NCBI RefSeq assembly: GCF_024127895.1
Contig: NZ_JAMYBK010000005.1
Location: 1-64,000 of the forward strand
Origin: Pseudomonas guariconensis
GTDB taxonomy: Bacteria; Pseudomonadota; Gammaproteobacteria; Pseudomonadales; Pseudomonadaceae
Direction: 5' to 3'
Length of the DNA stretch: 64,000 nucleotides
Part shown: positions 1-8,855 of the stretch, one piece after another
How the letters are laid out: every line of letters starts with the position of its first letter
Numbering within the stretch: the first letter of the stretch is position 1
Translations under genes and position numbers: made by a program
The notes under the pieces: model-generated
What the model saw: only the letters and a program-made list of their open reading frames with translations
What the model was told of the DNA's origin: nothing
The model's database searches: none

Positions 1-114
1 GTGCTGACCAACGACCCGGGCACCGGCGTGATGCGCCACGCCGACGCCGGCTATCAGATCGCTATCGACTGCGCCAAGGAGCAGGGCCTGGACCTGCCGA
101 TGATCACGGGCTGA
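1..114 (+). CDS. hutU: Urocanate hydratase, C-terminal end (partial)
   Basis: The window opens inside a reading frame that runs to a TGA at 112-114 and encodes 37 residues, from [18 protein letters not shown] to GLDLPMITG. These match the extreme C-terminus of urocanate hydratase, the NAD-dependent enzyme that converts urocanate to imidazolone propionate in histidine degradation. hutH follows on the same strand 88 bp downstream, as expected for a Pseudomonas hut operon. The rest of the gene and its promoter lie outside the window. Confidence 0.9.
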   Translation: MLTNDPGTGVMRHADAGYQIAIDCAKEQGLDLPMITG

Positions 115-155
115 TCGACGTTCTTTGGGTTGTCGCCGAATTACGTTGATACTGA

Positions 156-166
156 AATAACAAGAA
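156..166 (+). promoter_or_regulatory. Possible Crc/Hfq A-rich (CA) motif in the hutU-hutH spacer
   Basis: The sequence AATAACAAGAA consists of consecutive AAN triplets and contains AACAAGAA, which fits the AAnAANAA catabolite-activity motif bound by Hfq with Crc in Pseudomonas. It lies about 37 nt upstream of the hutH GTG start, just before a short hairpin. Histidine use is a known target of catabolite repression in this genus; that this copy acts on hutH is inference. Confidence 0.5.
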
Positions 167-182
167 GGGGCCTGCGGGCCCC
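167..182 (+). other. Short GC hairpin between hutU and hutH
   Basis: GGGGCC pairs with GGCCCC around a TGCG loop. There is no T-run after it, so it is not a typical terminator. It may stabilise the upstream hutU message or space the A-rich motif from the hutH ribosome binding site (GGAG at 192-195). Confidence 0.4.
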
Positions 183-202
183 CTGCGAATTGGAGTAGCG
201 AA

Positions 203-1735
203 GTGACCGAACTGACCCTCAAGCCCGGCACCCTGACCCTGGCGCAACTGCGCGCCATCCATGCAGCGCCGGTGCGCCTGCAACTGGACGCCAGCGCCGG
301 CCAGGCCATCGACGCCAGCGTCGCCTGCGTCGAGCGCATCATCGCCGAGGACCGTACCGCCTACGGCATCAACACCGGTTTCGGCCTGCTGGCCTCGACC
401 CGCATCGCCAGCCACGACCTGGAGAACCTGCAGCGTTCCCTGGTGCTGTCCCACGCCGCCGGCATCGGTGCCCCGCTGGACGACGACCTGGTGCGGCTGA
501 TCATGGTCCTGAAGATCAACAGCCTCAGCCGTGGTTTCTCCGGCATCCGTCGCAAGGTCATCGATGCGCTGATCGCCCTGGTCAACGCCGAGGTCTATCC
601 GCACATCCCGCTCAAGGGCTCGGTTGGCGCCTCCGGCGACCTGGCGCCGCTGGCGCACATGTCGCTGGTCCTGCTCGGCGAAGGCAAGGCCCGCTACAAG
701 GGCCAGTGGCTGCCGGCCAGCGAGGCCCTGGCGGTCGCCGGCCTGGAGCCGCTGACCCTGGCCGCCAAGGAGGGCCTGGCCCTGCTCAATGGCACCCAGG
801 CGTCCACCGCCTACGCCCTGCGCGGCCTGTTCCAGGCCGAAGACCTGTTCGCCGCGGCCATTGCCTGCGGTGGCCTGACCGTGGAAGCGGCGCTCGGCTC
901 GCGCTCGCCGTTCGATGCGCGCGTCCATGAAGTGCGCGGCCAGCGCGGCCAGATCGACACCGCCGCGTGTTTCCGCGACCTGTTGGGCGACAGCAGCGAA
1001 GTGTCCCGGTCCCACGAGAACTGCGGCAAGGTGCAGGACCCGTATTCCCTGCGCTGCCAGCCCCAGGTCATGGGCGCCTGCCTGACCCAGCTGCGCCAGG
1101 CTGCCGAAGTGCTGGCGATCGAGTCCAATGCGGTGTCGGACAACCCGCTGGTATTCGCCGCCGAAGGCGACGTGATCTCCGGTGGCAACTTCCACGCCGA
1201 ACCGGTGGCCATGGCTGCCGACAACATCGCCCTGGCCATCGCCGAGATCGGTGCCCTGAGCGAGCGCCGCATTTCGCTGATGATGGACAAGCACATGTCC
1301 CAGTTGCCGCCGTTCCTGGTGGAAAACGGCGGGGTCAACTCCGGCTTCATGATCGCTCAGGTCACCGCTGCCGCCCTGGCCAGCGAGAACAAGGCCCTGT
1401 CGCACCCGCACAGCGTCGACAGCCTGCCGACCTCGGCCAACCAGGAAGACCACGTGTCCATGGCCCCGGCCGCCGGCAAGCGCCTGTGGGAGATGGCCGA
1501 GAACACCCGTGGGGTGCTCGCCATCGAATGGCTGGGTGCCTGCCAGGGCCTGGACCTGCGCGAAGGCCTGAAGACCTCGACCAAGCTGGAGCAGGCGCGC
1601 CAGGCCCTGCGCCGCGAAGTGCCGCACTATGACCGCGACCGTTTCTTCGCCCCGGACATCGAAGCGGCCGCCGCGCTGCTGGCCAAGGGCTGCCTGACCG
1701 GGTTGCTGCCCGCGGGCGTATTGCCGAGCCTCTAG
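203..1735 (+). CDS. hutH: Histidine ammonia-lyase
   Basis: Catalyses the first step of histidine degradation, deaminating L-histidine to urocanate and ammonia in the cytoplasm. The 510-residue product is the normal length. The Ala143-Ser144-Gly145 triplet, in [16 protein letters not shown], cyclises to the MIO electrophile, and the LLNGTQAS and [16 protein letters not shown] segments are family signatures. I chose the GTG at 203 because GGAG lies 7 nt upstream and [13 protein letters not shown] matches the family N-terminus. It lies between hutU and the histidine permease. An A-rich motif and a hairpin in the hutU-hutH spacer suggest post-transcriptional control. Confidence 0.97.
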   Translation: MTELTLKPGTLTLAQLRAIHAAPVRLQLDASAGQAIDASVACVERIIAEDRTAYGINTGFGLLASTRIASHDLENLQRSLVLSHAAGIGAPLDDDLVRLIMVLKINSLSRGFSGIRRKVIDALIALVNAEVYPHIPLKGSVGASGDLAPLAHMSLVLLGEGKARYKGQWLPASEALAVAGLEPLTLAAKEGLALLNGTQASTAYALRGLFQAEDLFAAAIACGGLTVEAALGSRSPFDARVHEVRGQRGQIDTAACFRDLLGDSSEVSRSHENCGKVQDPYSLRCQPQVMGACLTQLRQAAEVLAIESNAVSDNPLVFAAEGDVISGGNFHAEPVAMAADNIALAIAEIGALSERRISLMMDKHMSQLPPFLVENGGVNSGFMIAQVTAAALASENKALSHPHSVDSLPTSANQEDHVSMAPAAGKRLWEMAENTRGVLAIEWLGACQGLDLREGLKTSTKLEQARQALRREVPHYDRDRFFAPDIEAAAALLAKGCLTGLLPAGVLPSL

Positions 1736-1748
1736 CTCTGCGGTGCCT

Positions 1749-1850
1749 CATCGCCGGCAAGCCGGCTCCCACAGGGCTGGCGCCGCTCCCAAGGTCGGCG
1801 CGATACCTGTGGGCGCCGGCTTGCCGGCGATGGGGCGCGAAGCGGCCCCT
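1749..1850. repeat. Inverted pair of REP elements (REPIN-like)
   Basis: Two REP units face each other: CGCCGGCAAGCCGGCTCCCA near 1752-1771 and its complement near 1807-1833, followed by GGGGCGCGAAGCGGCCCC. The core GCCGGCTCCCACAG is the widespread P. putida REP motif. The pair fills the hutH-permease spacer and could form a long hairpin that protects hutH mRNA. Confidence 0.85.
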
Positions 1851-1865
1851 TCGCTTCAGGACCAG

Positions 1866-1873
1866 AACAAGAA
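1866..1873 (+). promoter_or_regulatory. Probable Crc/Hfq CA motif at the histidine permease start
   Basis: AACAAGAA lies immediately upstream of the ribosome binding site (AAGGA at 1875-1879) and 13 nt before the ATG at 1886. It fits the AAnAANAA consensus for Hfq-Crc translational repression. This placement is typical of real targets because bound Hfq would block ribosome entry. Regulation of this gene is inferred from the motif. Confidence 0.6.
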
Positions 1874-1885
1874 TAAGGACGCGAT

Positions 1886-3286
1886 ATGCAACAAGAAGGT
1901 CTCAAGCGCGGGCTCAATGCCCGCCACATCCGCTTCATGGCCCTGGGGTCGGCCATCGGCACCGGGCTGTTCTACGGCTCCGCCTCGGCCATCCAGATGG
2001 CCGGCCCCGCCGTGCTGCTGGCCTACCTGATCGGTGGCGCGGCCGTGTTCATGGTCATGCGCGCCCTCGGTGAGATGGCCGTGCACAACCCGGTCTCCGG
2101 CTCCTTCGGTCAGTACGCCAGCACCTACCTGGGGCCCATGGCCGGGTTCGTCCTGGGCTGGACCTACGCTTTCGAGATGATCATCGTCTGCATCGCCGAC
2201 GTCACCGCCTTCGGCATCTACATGGGCTTCTGGTTTCCCGAGGTGCCCCGCTGGATCTGGGTGCTGGGCATCGTCTTCCTGATCGGCGGGCTGAACCTGT
2301 GCAACGTCAAGGTGTTCGGCGAGATGGAGTTCTGGCTGTCGCTGCTCAAGGTCGGCGCCATCGTCGCGATGATCCTCGCCGGGTTGGGCATCATGGCCTT
2401 CGGCCTCGGCCAAGTGGGTGCCGACAACGCTATCGGCCTGAGTAACCTGGTGGCCCATGGCGGCTTCATGCCCAATGGCATCGCCGGCCTGGTCGCTTCC
2501 TTCGCCGTGGTCATGTTCGCCTTCGGCGGCATCGAGATCATCGGCATCACCGCCGGTGAGGCCAAGGACCCGCAGCGGGTCATCCCCAAGGCCATCAATG
2601 CCGTGCCGCTGCGTATCCTGCTGTTCTACATCCTCACCCTGTTCGTGCTGATGTGCCTGTACCCCTGGCCGCAGATCGGCAGCCAGGGCAGCCCGTTCGT
2701 GCAGATCTTCAGCCACCTGGGGATCGGCTCGGCGGCGGCCTTGCTGAACGTCGTGGTGATCTCGGCGGCGGTGTCGGCCATCAACAGCGACATCTTCGGC
2801 GCTGGCCGCATGATGTACGGCCTGGCCCAGCAAGGCCATGCGCCACGCGGTTTCGCCCAGGTCTCCCGGCATGGCGTGCCGTGGCTGACCGTGTTGGTCA
2901 TGGGCGCGGCGCTGCTGCTGGGCGTGGTGCTCAACTACCTGATCCCGGAGAACGTGTTCCTGCTGATCGCCTCGATCGCCACCTTCGCGACCGTATGGGT
3001 ATGGCTCATGATCCTGGTGACCCAAGTGGCCATGCGCCGCAGCATGAGCCGCGAGCAGGTGGCGCAGTTGAAGTTCCCGGTACCGTTCTGGCCGTACGGG
3101 CCGGCCATGGCCATCGTTTTCATGTTGTTCATCTTTGGCGTGCTCGGCTACTTCCCGGACACCCAGGCGGCGCTGATCGTCGGCGTGCTCTGGGTGGTGT
3201 TCCTGGTCGCCTCCTACCTGCTCTGGTGCAAGCCGCGGGCCGGGCAGGGCGAACCGGTGCGCGAGCCGGCCGAGCTGCACCGCTAG
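1886..3286 (+). CDS. hutT: Histidine permease of the APC amino acid transporter family
   Basis: A 466-residue inner-membrane protein of the amino acid/polyamine/organocation superfamily (ProY/HutT-like). About 12 hydrophobic segments are visible. The N-terminal [13 protein letters not shown] motif in the first membrane helix is the substrate and backbone-binding signature of APC permeases. Its position between hutH and hutI makes L-histidine (possibly urocanate) the likely substrate, which is inference from context because proline-type permeases look very similar. The ATG at 1886 follows AAGGA. An A-rich Crc/Hfq motif precedes it. hutI starts 15 bp after its stop. Confidence 0.88.
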   Translation: MQQEGLKRGLNARHIRFMALGSAIGTGLFYGSASAIQMAGPAVLLAYLIGGAAVFMVMRALGEMAVHNPVSGSFGQYASTYLGPMAGFVLGWTYAFEMIIVCIADVTAFGIYMGFWFPEVPRWIWVLGIVFLIGGLNLCNVKVFGEMEFWLSLLKVGAIVAMILAGLGIMAFGLGQVGADNAIGLSNLVAHGGFMPNGIAGLVASFAVVMFAFGGIEIIGITAGEAKDPQRVIPKAINAVPLRILLFYILTLFVLMCLYPWPQIGSQGSPFVQIFSHLGIGSAAALLNVVVISAAVSAINSDIFGAGRMMYGLAQQGHAPRGFAQVSRHGVPWLTVLVMGAALLLGVVLNYLIPENVFLLIASIATFATVWVWLMILVTQVAMRRSMSREQVAQLKFPVPFWPYGPAMAIVFMLFIFGVLGYFPDTQAALIVGVLWVVFLVASYLLWCKPRAGQGEPVREPAELHR

Positions 3287-3301
3287 ACACGGAGACCTTT
3301 T

Positions 3302-4507
3302 ATGAGAACCCTCTGGCAGCATTGTCATGTGGCGACCCTGGCCCAGGGCCGCTACTCGATCATCGAGGACGCGGCGATCATCACCAGCGCTGGCCTGGTC
3401 GAGTGGATCGGCCCGCGCGACGATCGCCCTGTGGTCGAGGCCGACCGCACGGTGGACCTGGGCGGTGCCTGGGTCACCCCGGGGCTGATCGACTGCCACA
3501 CCCACGCGGTGTTCGGCGGCAACCGCAGCGGTGAGTTCGAGCAGCGCCTGCAGGGTGTCAGCTACGCCGAGATCGCCGCCCAGGGCGGCGGCATCGCCAG
3601 CACCGTGCGGGCCACCCGCGCGGCCAGCGAGGACGAGCTGCTGGCCAGTGCCCGCCAGCGGGTCCAGGCGTTGATGCGCGATGGCGTCACGACGATCGAG
3701 GTCAAGTCCGGCTACGGCCTGGACCTGGCCAACGAGCGCAAGATGCTGAAGGTCGCCCGGCGCCTGGGCGAGGAGCTGCCGTTGACGGTGCGCAGCACCT
3801 GTCTGGCTGCCCATGCCCTGCCGCCGGAGTATGCCGGGCGGGCCGACGACTACATCGCGCATATCTGCGACGAGATGCTCCCGGCCCTGGCCGGGGAAGG
3901 ACTGGTGGACGCGGTGGACGCCTTCTGCGAGCACCTGGCGTTCTCGCCGGCGCAGGTCGAGCGAGTGTTCATCAAGGCGCGGGAGCTGGGCCTGCCGGTC
4001 AAGCTGCACGCCGAGCAGTTGTCGTCGCTGCATGGCTCGAGCCTCGCGGCGCGCTACCAGGCGCTGTCGGCCGACCACCTGGAGTTCATGACCGAGGAGG
4101 ATGCCATCGCCATGGCTGCGGCCGGCACCGTCGCCGTGCTGCTGCCCGGCGCCTTCTATTTCCTGCGCGAGACCCAGTTGCCGCCGATGGATGCCCTGCG
4201 TCGCCACGGCGTGAAGATCGCCCTGGCCAGCGACCTCAACCCCGGCACCTCGCCGGCCTTGTCGCTACGGCTGATGCTGAACATGGGCTGCACCTTGTTC
4301 CGCATGACCCCGGAGCAAGCCCTGGCCGGCGTCACCCTGCATGCCGCCATGGCACTGGGCCTGGGCGACAGCCATGGTTCGCTGGAGGTGGGCAAGGTGG
4401 CGGACTTCGTCGCCTGGCAGATCGAGCGCCCCGCCGACCTGGCCTACTGGCTCGGCGGTGACCTGCCCAAGCGCGTGGTGCGCCTGGGCCATGAGATATC
4501 CAATTGA
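3302..4507 (+). CDS. hutI: Imidazolonepropionase
   Basis: Hydrolyses imidazolone-5-propionate to N-formimino-L-glutamate, the third step of histidine degradation. The 401-residue length is typical. As a metal-dependent amidohydrolase it carries the HxH motif (His66, His68 in [11 protein letters not shown]) and downstream metal and proton-transfer sites in [15 protein letters not shown] and [10 protein letters not shown]. The ATG follows GGAGA with good spacing. It is co-directional with the upstream permease and with hutG, 10 bp downstream. Confidence 0.97.
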   Translation: MRTLWQHCHVATLAQGRYSIIEDAAIITSAGLVEWIGPRDDRPVVEADRTVDLGGAWVTPGLIDCHTHAVFGGNRSGEFEQRLQGVSYAEIAAQGGGIASTVRATRAASEDELLASARQRVQALMRDGVTTIEVKSGYGLDLANERKMLKVARRLGEELPLTVRSTCLAAHALPPEYAGRADDYIAHICDEMLPALAGEGLVDAVDAFCEHLAFSPAQVERVFIKARELGLPVKLHAEQLSSLHGSSLAARYQALSADHLEFMTEEDAIAMAAAGTVAVLLPGAFYFLRETQLPPMDALRRHGVKIALASDLNPGTSPALSLRLMLNMGCTLFRMTPEQALAGVTLHAAMALGLGDSHGSLEVGKVADFVAWQIERPADLAYWLGGDLPKRVVRLGHEISN

Positions 4508-4517
4508 GCGAGGCGAC

Positions 4518-5321
4518 ATGGACAAGGTACTGAGTTTTCACCAGGGCCAACTGCCGCTGCTGGTCAGCATGCCGCATGCCGGGCTCGACCTGACCCCTGC
4601 GGTGCGCGACGGCCTGGTCGAGCAGGCGCGCAGCCTGCCCGACACCGACTGGCACATCCCGCAGTTGTACGATTTCGCCCAGGAACTGGGGGCCAGCGTG
4701 GTGGCGGCGCACTATTCGCGTTTCGTCATCGACCTCAACCGCCCGGACGACGACAAGCCGCTGTACGCCGGTGCCACCACGGGCCTGTACCCGGCGACGC
4801 TGTTCGATGGCGAGCCGCTGTTCAAGGCAGGTCTCGAGCCGTCCGCCGACGAGCGCAAGGCCTACCTGGAACAGGTCTGGCGCCCCTACCACGACACCCT
4901 CCGCCGTGAGTTGGCACGCCTGCGCGAGATCCACGGCTATGCGCTGCTGTGGGACGCCCACTCGATTCGTTCGCACGTTCCCCACCTGTTCGACGGCAAG
5001 CTGCCGGACTTCAACCTCGGCACCTTCAACGGCGCCAGTTGCGACCCGGCCCTGGCCGAGCGCCTGCAAGCGGTCTGCGCCGAAGCGCCGGGCTACAGCC
5101 ATGTGCTCAACGGGCGTTTCAAGGGCGGACACATCACCCGTCACTACGGCGACCCGGCCAACGACATCCACGCCGTGCAGTTGGAACTGGCGCAGAGCAC
5201 CTACATGGAAGAGGTCGAGCCGTTCACCTACCGCCATGACCTGGCCCAGCCGACCCAGGTGGTGCTACGGCGGTTGCTGGAGACGGTGCTGGCCTGGGGC
5301 AGGGAGCGCTACGGGCGCTGA
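4518..5321 (+). CDS. hutG: N-formylglutamate deformylase
   Basis: The final step of the five-enzyme histidine pathway, hydrolysing N-formyl-L-glutamate to glutamate and formate. The 267-residue protein starts MDKVLSFHQGQLPLLVSMPH and has the N-formylglutamate amidohydrolase fold, with conserved SMPHAGLDL, DTDWHIPQLYDF and GRFKGGHITRHYG segments. I chose the ATG at 4518, ten bases after the hutI stop with GAGCGAGG upstream; the frame stays open further upstream but that stretch overlaps hutI in another frame. Presence of this enzyme implies a formiminoglutamate deiminase (HutF) elsewhere. Confidence 0.93.
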   Translation: MDKVLSFHQGQLPLLVSMPHAGLDLTPAVRDGLVEQARSLPDTDWHIPQLYDFAQELGASVVAAHYSRFVIDLNRPDDDKPLYAGATTGLYPATLFDGEPLFKAGLEPSADERKAYLEQVWRPYHDTLRRELARLREIHGYALLWDAHSIRSHVPHLFDGKLPDFNLGTFNGASCDPALAERLQAVCAEAPGYSHVLNGRFKGGHITRHYGDPANDIHAVQLELAQSTYMEEVEPFTYRHDLAQPTQVVLRRLLETVLAWGRERYGR

Positions 5322-5331
5322 TCTGTCGGTC

Positions 5332-5358
5332 CTTTTCGCGGGCTTGCCCGCGAAGGGG
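5332..5358. repeat. Small REP-like hairpin after hutG
   Basis: CCTTTTCGCGGGC TTG CCCGCGAAGGGG forms a stable hairpin 10 bp after the hutG stop. The TTCGCGGGC/GCCCGCGAA arms resemble the REP variants at 48.9 and 62.8 kb. It probably stabilises or ends the hut message. Confidence 0.6.
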
Positions 5359-5466
5359 GCGGTGAGACCGGCGCAAAACCCTGCTGATTCACCACGACAC
5401 ATGCTCAAAGCGCAATTCAGGTTTATGATGCCCAACGGCAGACTAAATCCTCACACGGAGTGCGCA

Positions 5467-6438
5467 ATGCAGACCTTGTACCCGCAGATCAAACCCTACG
5501 CCCGGCACGATCTGGCCGTGGAAGCGCCGCATGTGCTGTATGTCGACGAAAGCGGTTCGCCGGAGGGTCTGCCGGTGGTGTTCATCCACGGTGGCCCGGG
5601 CGCCGGCTGCGATGCCCAGAGCCGCTGCTACTTCGATCCCAACCTGTACCGCATCATCACCTTCGACCAGCGCGGCTGCGGACGCTCCAGCCCCCACGCC
5701 AGCCTGGAGAACAACACCACCTGGCACCTGGTCGAGGACCTGGAGCGTATCCGCAAGCACCTGGGGATCGACAAATGGGTGCTATTCGGCGGCTCCTGGG
5801 GCTCCACCCTCGCCCTGGCCTACGCCCAGACCCACCCCGAGCGGGTCCATGGCCTGATCCTGCGCGGCATCTTCCTGTGCCGTCCCCAGGAGATCCAGTG
5901 GTTCTACCAGGAAGGCGCCAGCCGCCTGTTCCCCGACTACTGGCAGGACTACATCGCACCGATCCCGGCGCACGAGCGCGACGACCTGGTCAAGGCCTTC
6001 CACAAGCGCCTCACCGGCAACGACCAGATCGCCCAGATGCACGCGGCCAAGGCCTGGTCGACCTGGGAAGGGCGCACTGCGACCTTGCGCCCCAACCCGC
6101 TGGTGGTCGATCGTTTCTCCGAGCCGCAGCGGGCGCTGTCGATCGCCCGTATCGAGTGCCACTACTTCATGAACAACGCGTTCCTGGAGCCAGACCAGCT
6201 GATCCGCGACATGCCGAAGATCGCCCACCTGCCGGCGGTGATCGTGCATGGCCGCTACGACGTGATCTGTCCGCTGGACAACGCCTGGGAGCTGCACCAG
6301 GCCTGGCCGAACAGCGAGCTGAAGGTGATCCGCGATGCCGGTCATGCCGCGTCCGAGCCGGGCATCACCGACGCCCTGGTACGTGCCGCCGACCAGATGG
6401 CCCGGCGCCTGCTCGACCTGCCCCTGGAAGAAGCATGA
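5467..6438 (+). CDS. pip: Proline iminopeptidase
   Basis: Alpha/beta-hydrolase of peptidase family S33 that removes N-terminal proline from peptides in the cytoplasm. The 323-residue product has the oxyanion-hole HGGPGAG motif, the nucleophile elbow GGSWGS with Ser110, an acid in [13 protein letters not shown] and a His in [11 protein letters not shown] start it at the ATG at 5467 ([16 protein letters not shown]), preceded by CACGGAG; a much longer open frame upstream runs through hutG and is not coding. Its stop overlaps the dtd start by 4 bp (ATGA), indicating translational coupling. Confidence 0.95.
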   Translation: MQTLYPQIKPYARHDLAVEAPHVLYVDESGSPEGLPVVFIHGGPGAGCDAQSRCYFDPNLYRIITFDQRGCGRSSPHASLENNTTWHLVEDLERIRKHLGIDKWVLFGGSWGSTLALAYAQTHPERVHGLILRGIFLCRPQEIQWFYQEGASRLFPDYWQDYIAPIPAHERDDLVKAFHKRLTGNDQIAQMHAAKAWSTWEGRTATLRPNPLVVDRFSEPQRALSIARIECHYFMNNAFLEPDQLIRDMPKIAHLPAVIVHGRYDVICPLDNAWELHQAWPNSELKVIRDAGHAASEPGITDALVRAADQMARRLLDLPLEEA

Positions 6439-6872
6439 AAGGGCTGCTGCAACGTGTCCGCGGTGCGCGGGTCGAAGTGGCGGGGGAGGTGGTCGGTGCC
6501 ATCGACCAGGGCCTGCTGGTGCTGGTGGCGGTCGAGCCCGAGGACACCCGCGAGCACGCCGACAAACTGCTGCACAAACTGCTCAACTACCGAGTATTCA
6601 GCGATGCCCAGGGCAAGATGAACCTGTCGCTCAAGGATATCGGCGGCGGCCTGCTGCTGGTGTCCCAGTTCACCCTGGCCGCCGACACCCGCAACGGCAT
6701 GCGCCCGAGCTTTTCCACCGCCGCGCCACCGGCCCTCGGCGCCGAGCTGTTCGACTACCTGCTGGCGCAGGCCAAGGCGGCCCATGGCGATGTCGCCAGC
6801 GGTCGTTTCGGCGCTGACATGCAGGTGCATCTGGTCAATGATGGCCCTGTAACATTAATGTTGCAAATGTGA
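6435..6872 (+). CDS. dtd: D-aminoacyl-tRNA deacylase
   Basis: Proofreading enzyme that hydrolyses D-aminoacyl-tRNAs, recycling tRNA and preventing D-amino acid incorporation. The 145-residue protein is the standard length. It contains [18 protein letters not shown], which includes the SQFTL active-site segment, and NDGPVTLML with the Gly-cisPro chirality-checking motif. The start overlaps the stop of the proline iminopeptidase gene, so the two are co-translated. Confidence 0.96.
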   Translation: MKGLLQRVRGARVEVAGEVVGAIDQGLLVLVAVEPEDTREHADKLLHKLLNYRVFSDAQGKMNLSLKDIGGGLLLVSQFTLAADTRNGMRPSFSTAAPPALGAELFDYLLAQAKAAHGDVASGRFGADMQVHLVNDGPVTLMLQM

Positions 6873-6894
6873 GCTTAAAGAACCCTGTGGCTAC

Positions 6895-6913
6895 ATGAAT
6901 CCAGGGGGTTCAT
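6895..6913 (+). other. Small hairpin downstream of dtd
   Basis: ATGAATCC and GGGTTCAT pair (one G-U) around an AGG loop, 22 bp after the dtd stop and followed by an A/T-rich stretch. It may end the pip-dtd transcript. The lack of a T-run makes this uncertain. The rest of 6914-7133 upstream of opgG shows no other clear element. Confidence 0.3.
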
Positions 6914-7133
6914 ACGATAAATAGTGTGTTCAGCCTGATGCGTTGTAACGCGGCCTGCTGGATAATCGCGCGCTGCGAGAGCCCCGTTCGTGGGCTCGTT
7001 TCACCTTGACTCGAGCATTGTCTGGATCCGTTTGGGGAATCATTGCGCCCGTACGGGGTCCGAACAGTGCTCGCCAACCCGGCATTTGTCGCTGGCCGTT
7101 GGTTTCATGATCTGTTTTCGGCGAGGGTTGCTC

Positions 7134-8855
7134 GTGATTGTAAGTCCCTGTAATGCACCAAGAATTCCCGGCAATCGGCTGCGCAAGGCCCTGGCGGCTG
7201 GCGTGGCGCTGGTCGGCCTGATGAGCGCTGGCCAACTCTGGGCATTCAATCTTGACGATGTTGCAGCCAAGGCAAAGGATCTGGCCGGCCAGAAGTACGA
7301 AGCACCGAAGAGCAACCTGCCGGAGGTCTTCCGCGACATGAAGTTCGCGGACTACCAGAAGATCCGCTTCATCCAGGAAAAGGCCGAGTGGGCCAAGGAC
7401 AAGACGCCGTTCAAGCTGTCCTTCTATCACCAGGGCATGCATTTCGACACGCCGGTGAAGATCAACGAAGTCACCGCCACCACGGTCCAGGAGATCAAGT
7501 ACGACCCGAGCCGCTTCGAGTTCGGCGACGTCCCGCATGACCCGGAAACCACCAAGCACCTGGGCTATGCCGGTTTCCGCGTGCTCTACCCGATCAACAA
7601 GGCGGACAAGCAGGACGAGATCATGACCCTGCTCGGCGCCAGCTATTTCCGCGTGGTCGGCAAGGGCCACGTCTATGGCCTGTCGGCCCGTGGCCTGGCC
7701 ATCGACACCGCATTGCCGTCGGGCGAGGAGTTCCCGCGCTTCACCGAGTTCTGGGTCGAGAAGCCCAAGCCCAACGACAAGCACCTGGTGATCTACGCGC
7801 TGCTCGATTCGCCGCGTTCCACCGGCGCGTACAAGCTGATCCTGCGCCCGGGCAGCGACACCATCGTCGACGTCAAGTCGCGCGTGTTCCTGCGTGAGCC
7901 TGTCAGCCGCCTGGGCGTCGCCCCGCTGACCAGCATGTTCCTGTTCGGCCCCAACCAGCCGTCGAAAGTCATGAACTACCGCCCGGCCCTGCACGACTCC
8001 GAAGGCCTGTCGATCCATGCCGGCAACGGCGAATGGCTGTGGCGCCCGCTGAACAACCCCAAGCACCTGGCCGTGAGCAGCTTCACCGTGGAGAACCCGC
8101 GTGGCTTCGGCCTGATGCAGCGCCAGCGTGACTTCAGCCACTACGAAGACCTCGACGACAACTACCAGAAGCGCCCGAGCGCCTGGATCGAGCCGCGTGG
8201 CGACTGGGGCAAGGGCACCGTCGACCTGGTCGAGATCCCCACCGCCGACGAGACCAACGACAACATCGTCGCCTTCTGGAGCCCGGAGAAGCTGCCTGAG
8301 CCGGGCAAGCCGTTCGAGTACGACTACCGCCTGCACTGGACCATCGACGAGGCCCGCTTCCAGGCACCGGACCTGGGGTCGGTCAAGCAGACCATGCGCT
8401 CTACCGGCGACGTCAAGCAGTCCAACCTGATCCGCCAGCCCGATGGCAGCGTGGCCTTCCTGGTCGACTTCCAGGGCCCGGCGCTGGCGGCCCTGGCGGA
8501 GGACACCGCGCTGCGCAGCCAGGTCAGCGTCGGCGACAACGCCGAGGTGGTGGAGAACAACCTGCGCTACAACCCCGAGACCAAGGGCTGGCGCCTGACC
8601 CTGCGGCTGAAGGTCAAGGACCCGGGCAAGTCCACCGAAATGCGTGCCGCGCTGGTGCGCGACGTGCCGGTCGAGGCGCCCAAGCCAGCCAAGGCCAGCA
8701 AGCAGGACAAGGCCGTCGCCAAGCCCGTCAAGGCCGAGAAGGCCCGCGAGGCTGAACAACCTGCCGCCGATGCGGCGCCCACCAACGGGGCCCCGGCCAC
8801 CACCGAGAAGGTGCTGACCGAGACCTGGAGCTATCAGTTGCCTGCCGATGAGTAA
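7134..8855 (+). CDS. opgG: Glucans biosynthesis protein G (OpgG/MdoG)
   Basis: Periplasmic protein required to build the branches and backbone of osmoregulated periplasmic glucans. The 573-residue product has a basic N-terminus followed by a hydrophobic signal ([18 protein letters not shown]), then the MdoG domain beginning [15 protein letters not shown], and an Ala/Lys-rich C-terminal tail (about residues 515-560). I chose the GTG at 7134 because GAGGG lies just upstream and [13 protein letters not shown] resembles Pseudomonas homologues; in-frame starts at 6990 or near 7107 are possible. The stop overlaps opgH by 8 bp. Confidence 0.92.
   Translation: MIVSPCNAPRIPGNRLRKALAAGVALVGLMSAGQLWAFNLDDVAAKAKDLAGQKYEAPKSNLPEVFRDMKFADYQKIRFIQEKAEWAKDKTPFKLSFYHQGMHFDTPVKINEVTATTVQEIKYDPSRFEFGDVPHDPETTKHLGYAGFRVLYPINKADKQDEIMTLLGASYFRVVGKGHVYGLSARGLAIDTALPSGEEFPRFTEFWVEKPKPNDKHLVIYALLDSPRSTGAYKLILRPGSDTIVDVKSRVFLREPVSRLGVAPLTSMFLFGPNQPSKVMNYRPALHDSEGLSIHAGNGEWLWRPLNNPKHLAVSSFTVENPRGFGLMQRQRDFSHYEDLDDNYQKRPSAWIEPRGDWGKGTVDLVEIPTADETNDNIVAFWSPEKLPEPGKPFEYDYRLHWTIDEARFQAPDLGSVKQTMRSTGDVKQSNLIRQPDGSVAFLVDFQGPALAALAEDTALRSQVSVGDNAEVVENNLRYNPETKGWRLTLRLKVKDPGKSTEMRAALVRDVPVEAPKPAKASKQDKAVAKPVKAEKAREAEQPAADAAPTNGAPATTEKVLTETWSYQLPADE

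Noticed and set aside
104..1627. A 1.5-kb open frame on the minus strand opposite hutH
   Set aside because: It mirrors hutH, with high-GC codon bias keeping the antisense frame open. The composition is Gly/Gln/Val/Ala-rich without domain signatures.
1856..4207. A 783-codon antisense frame across the histidine permease and hutI
   Set aside because: His/Asp/Gln-rich low-complexity translation with no domain, fully covered by two well-supported genes.
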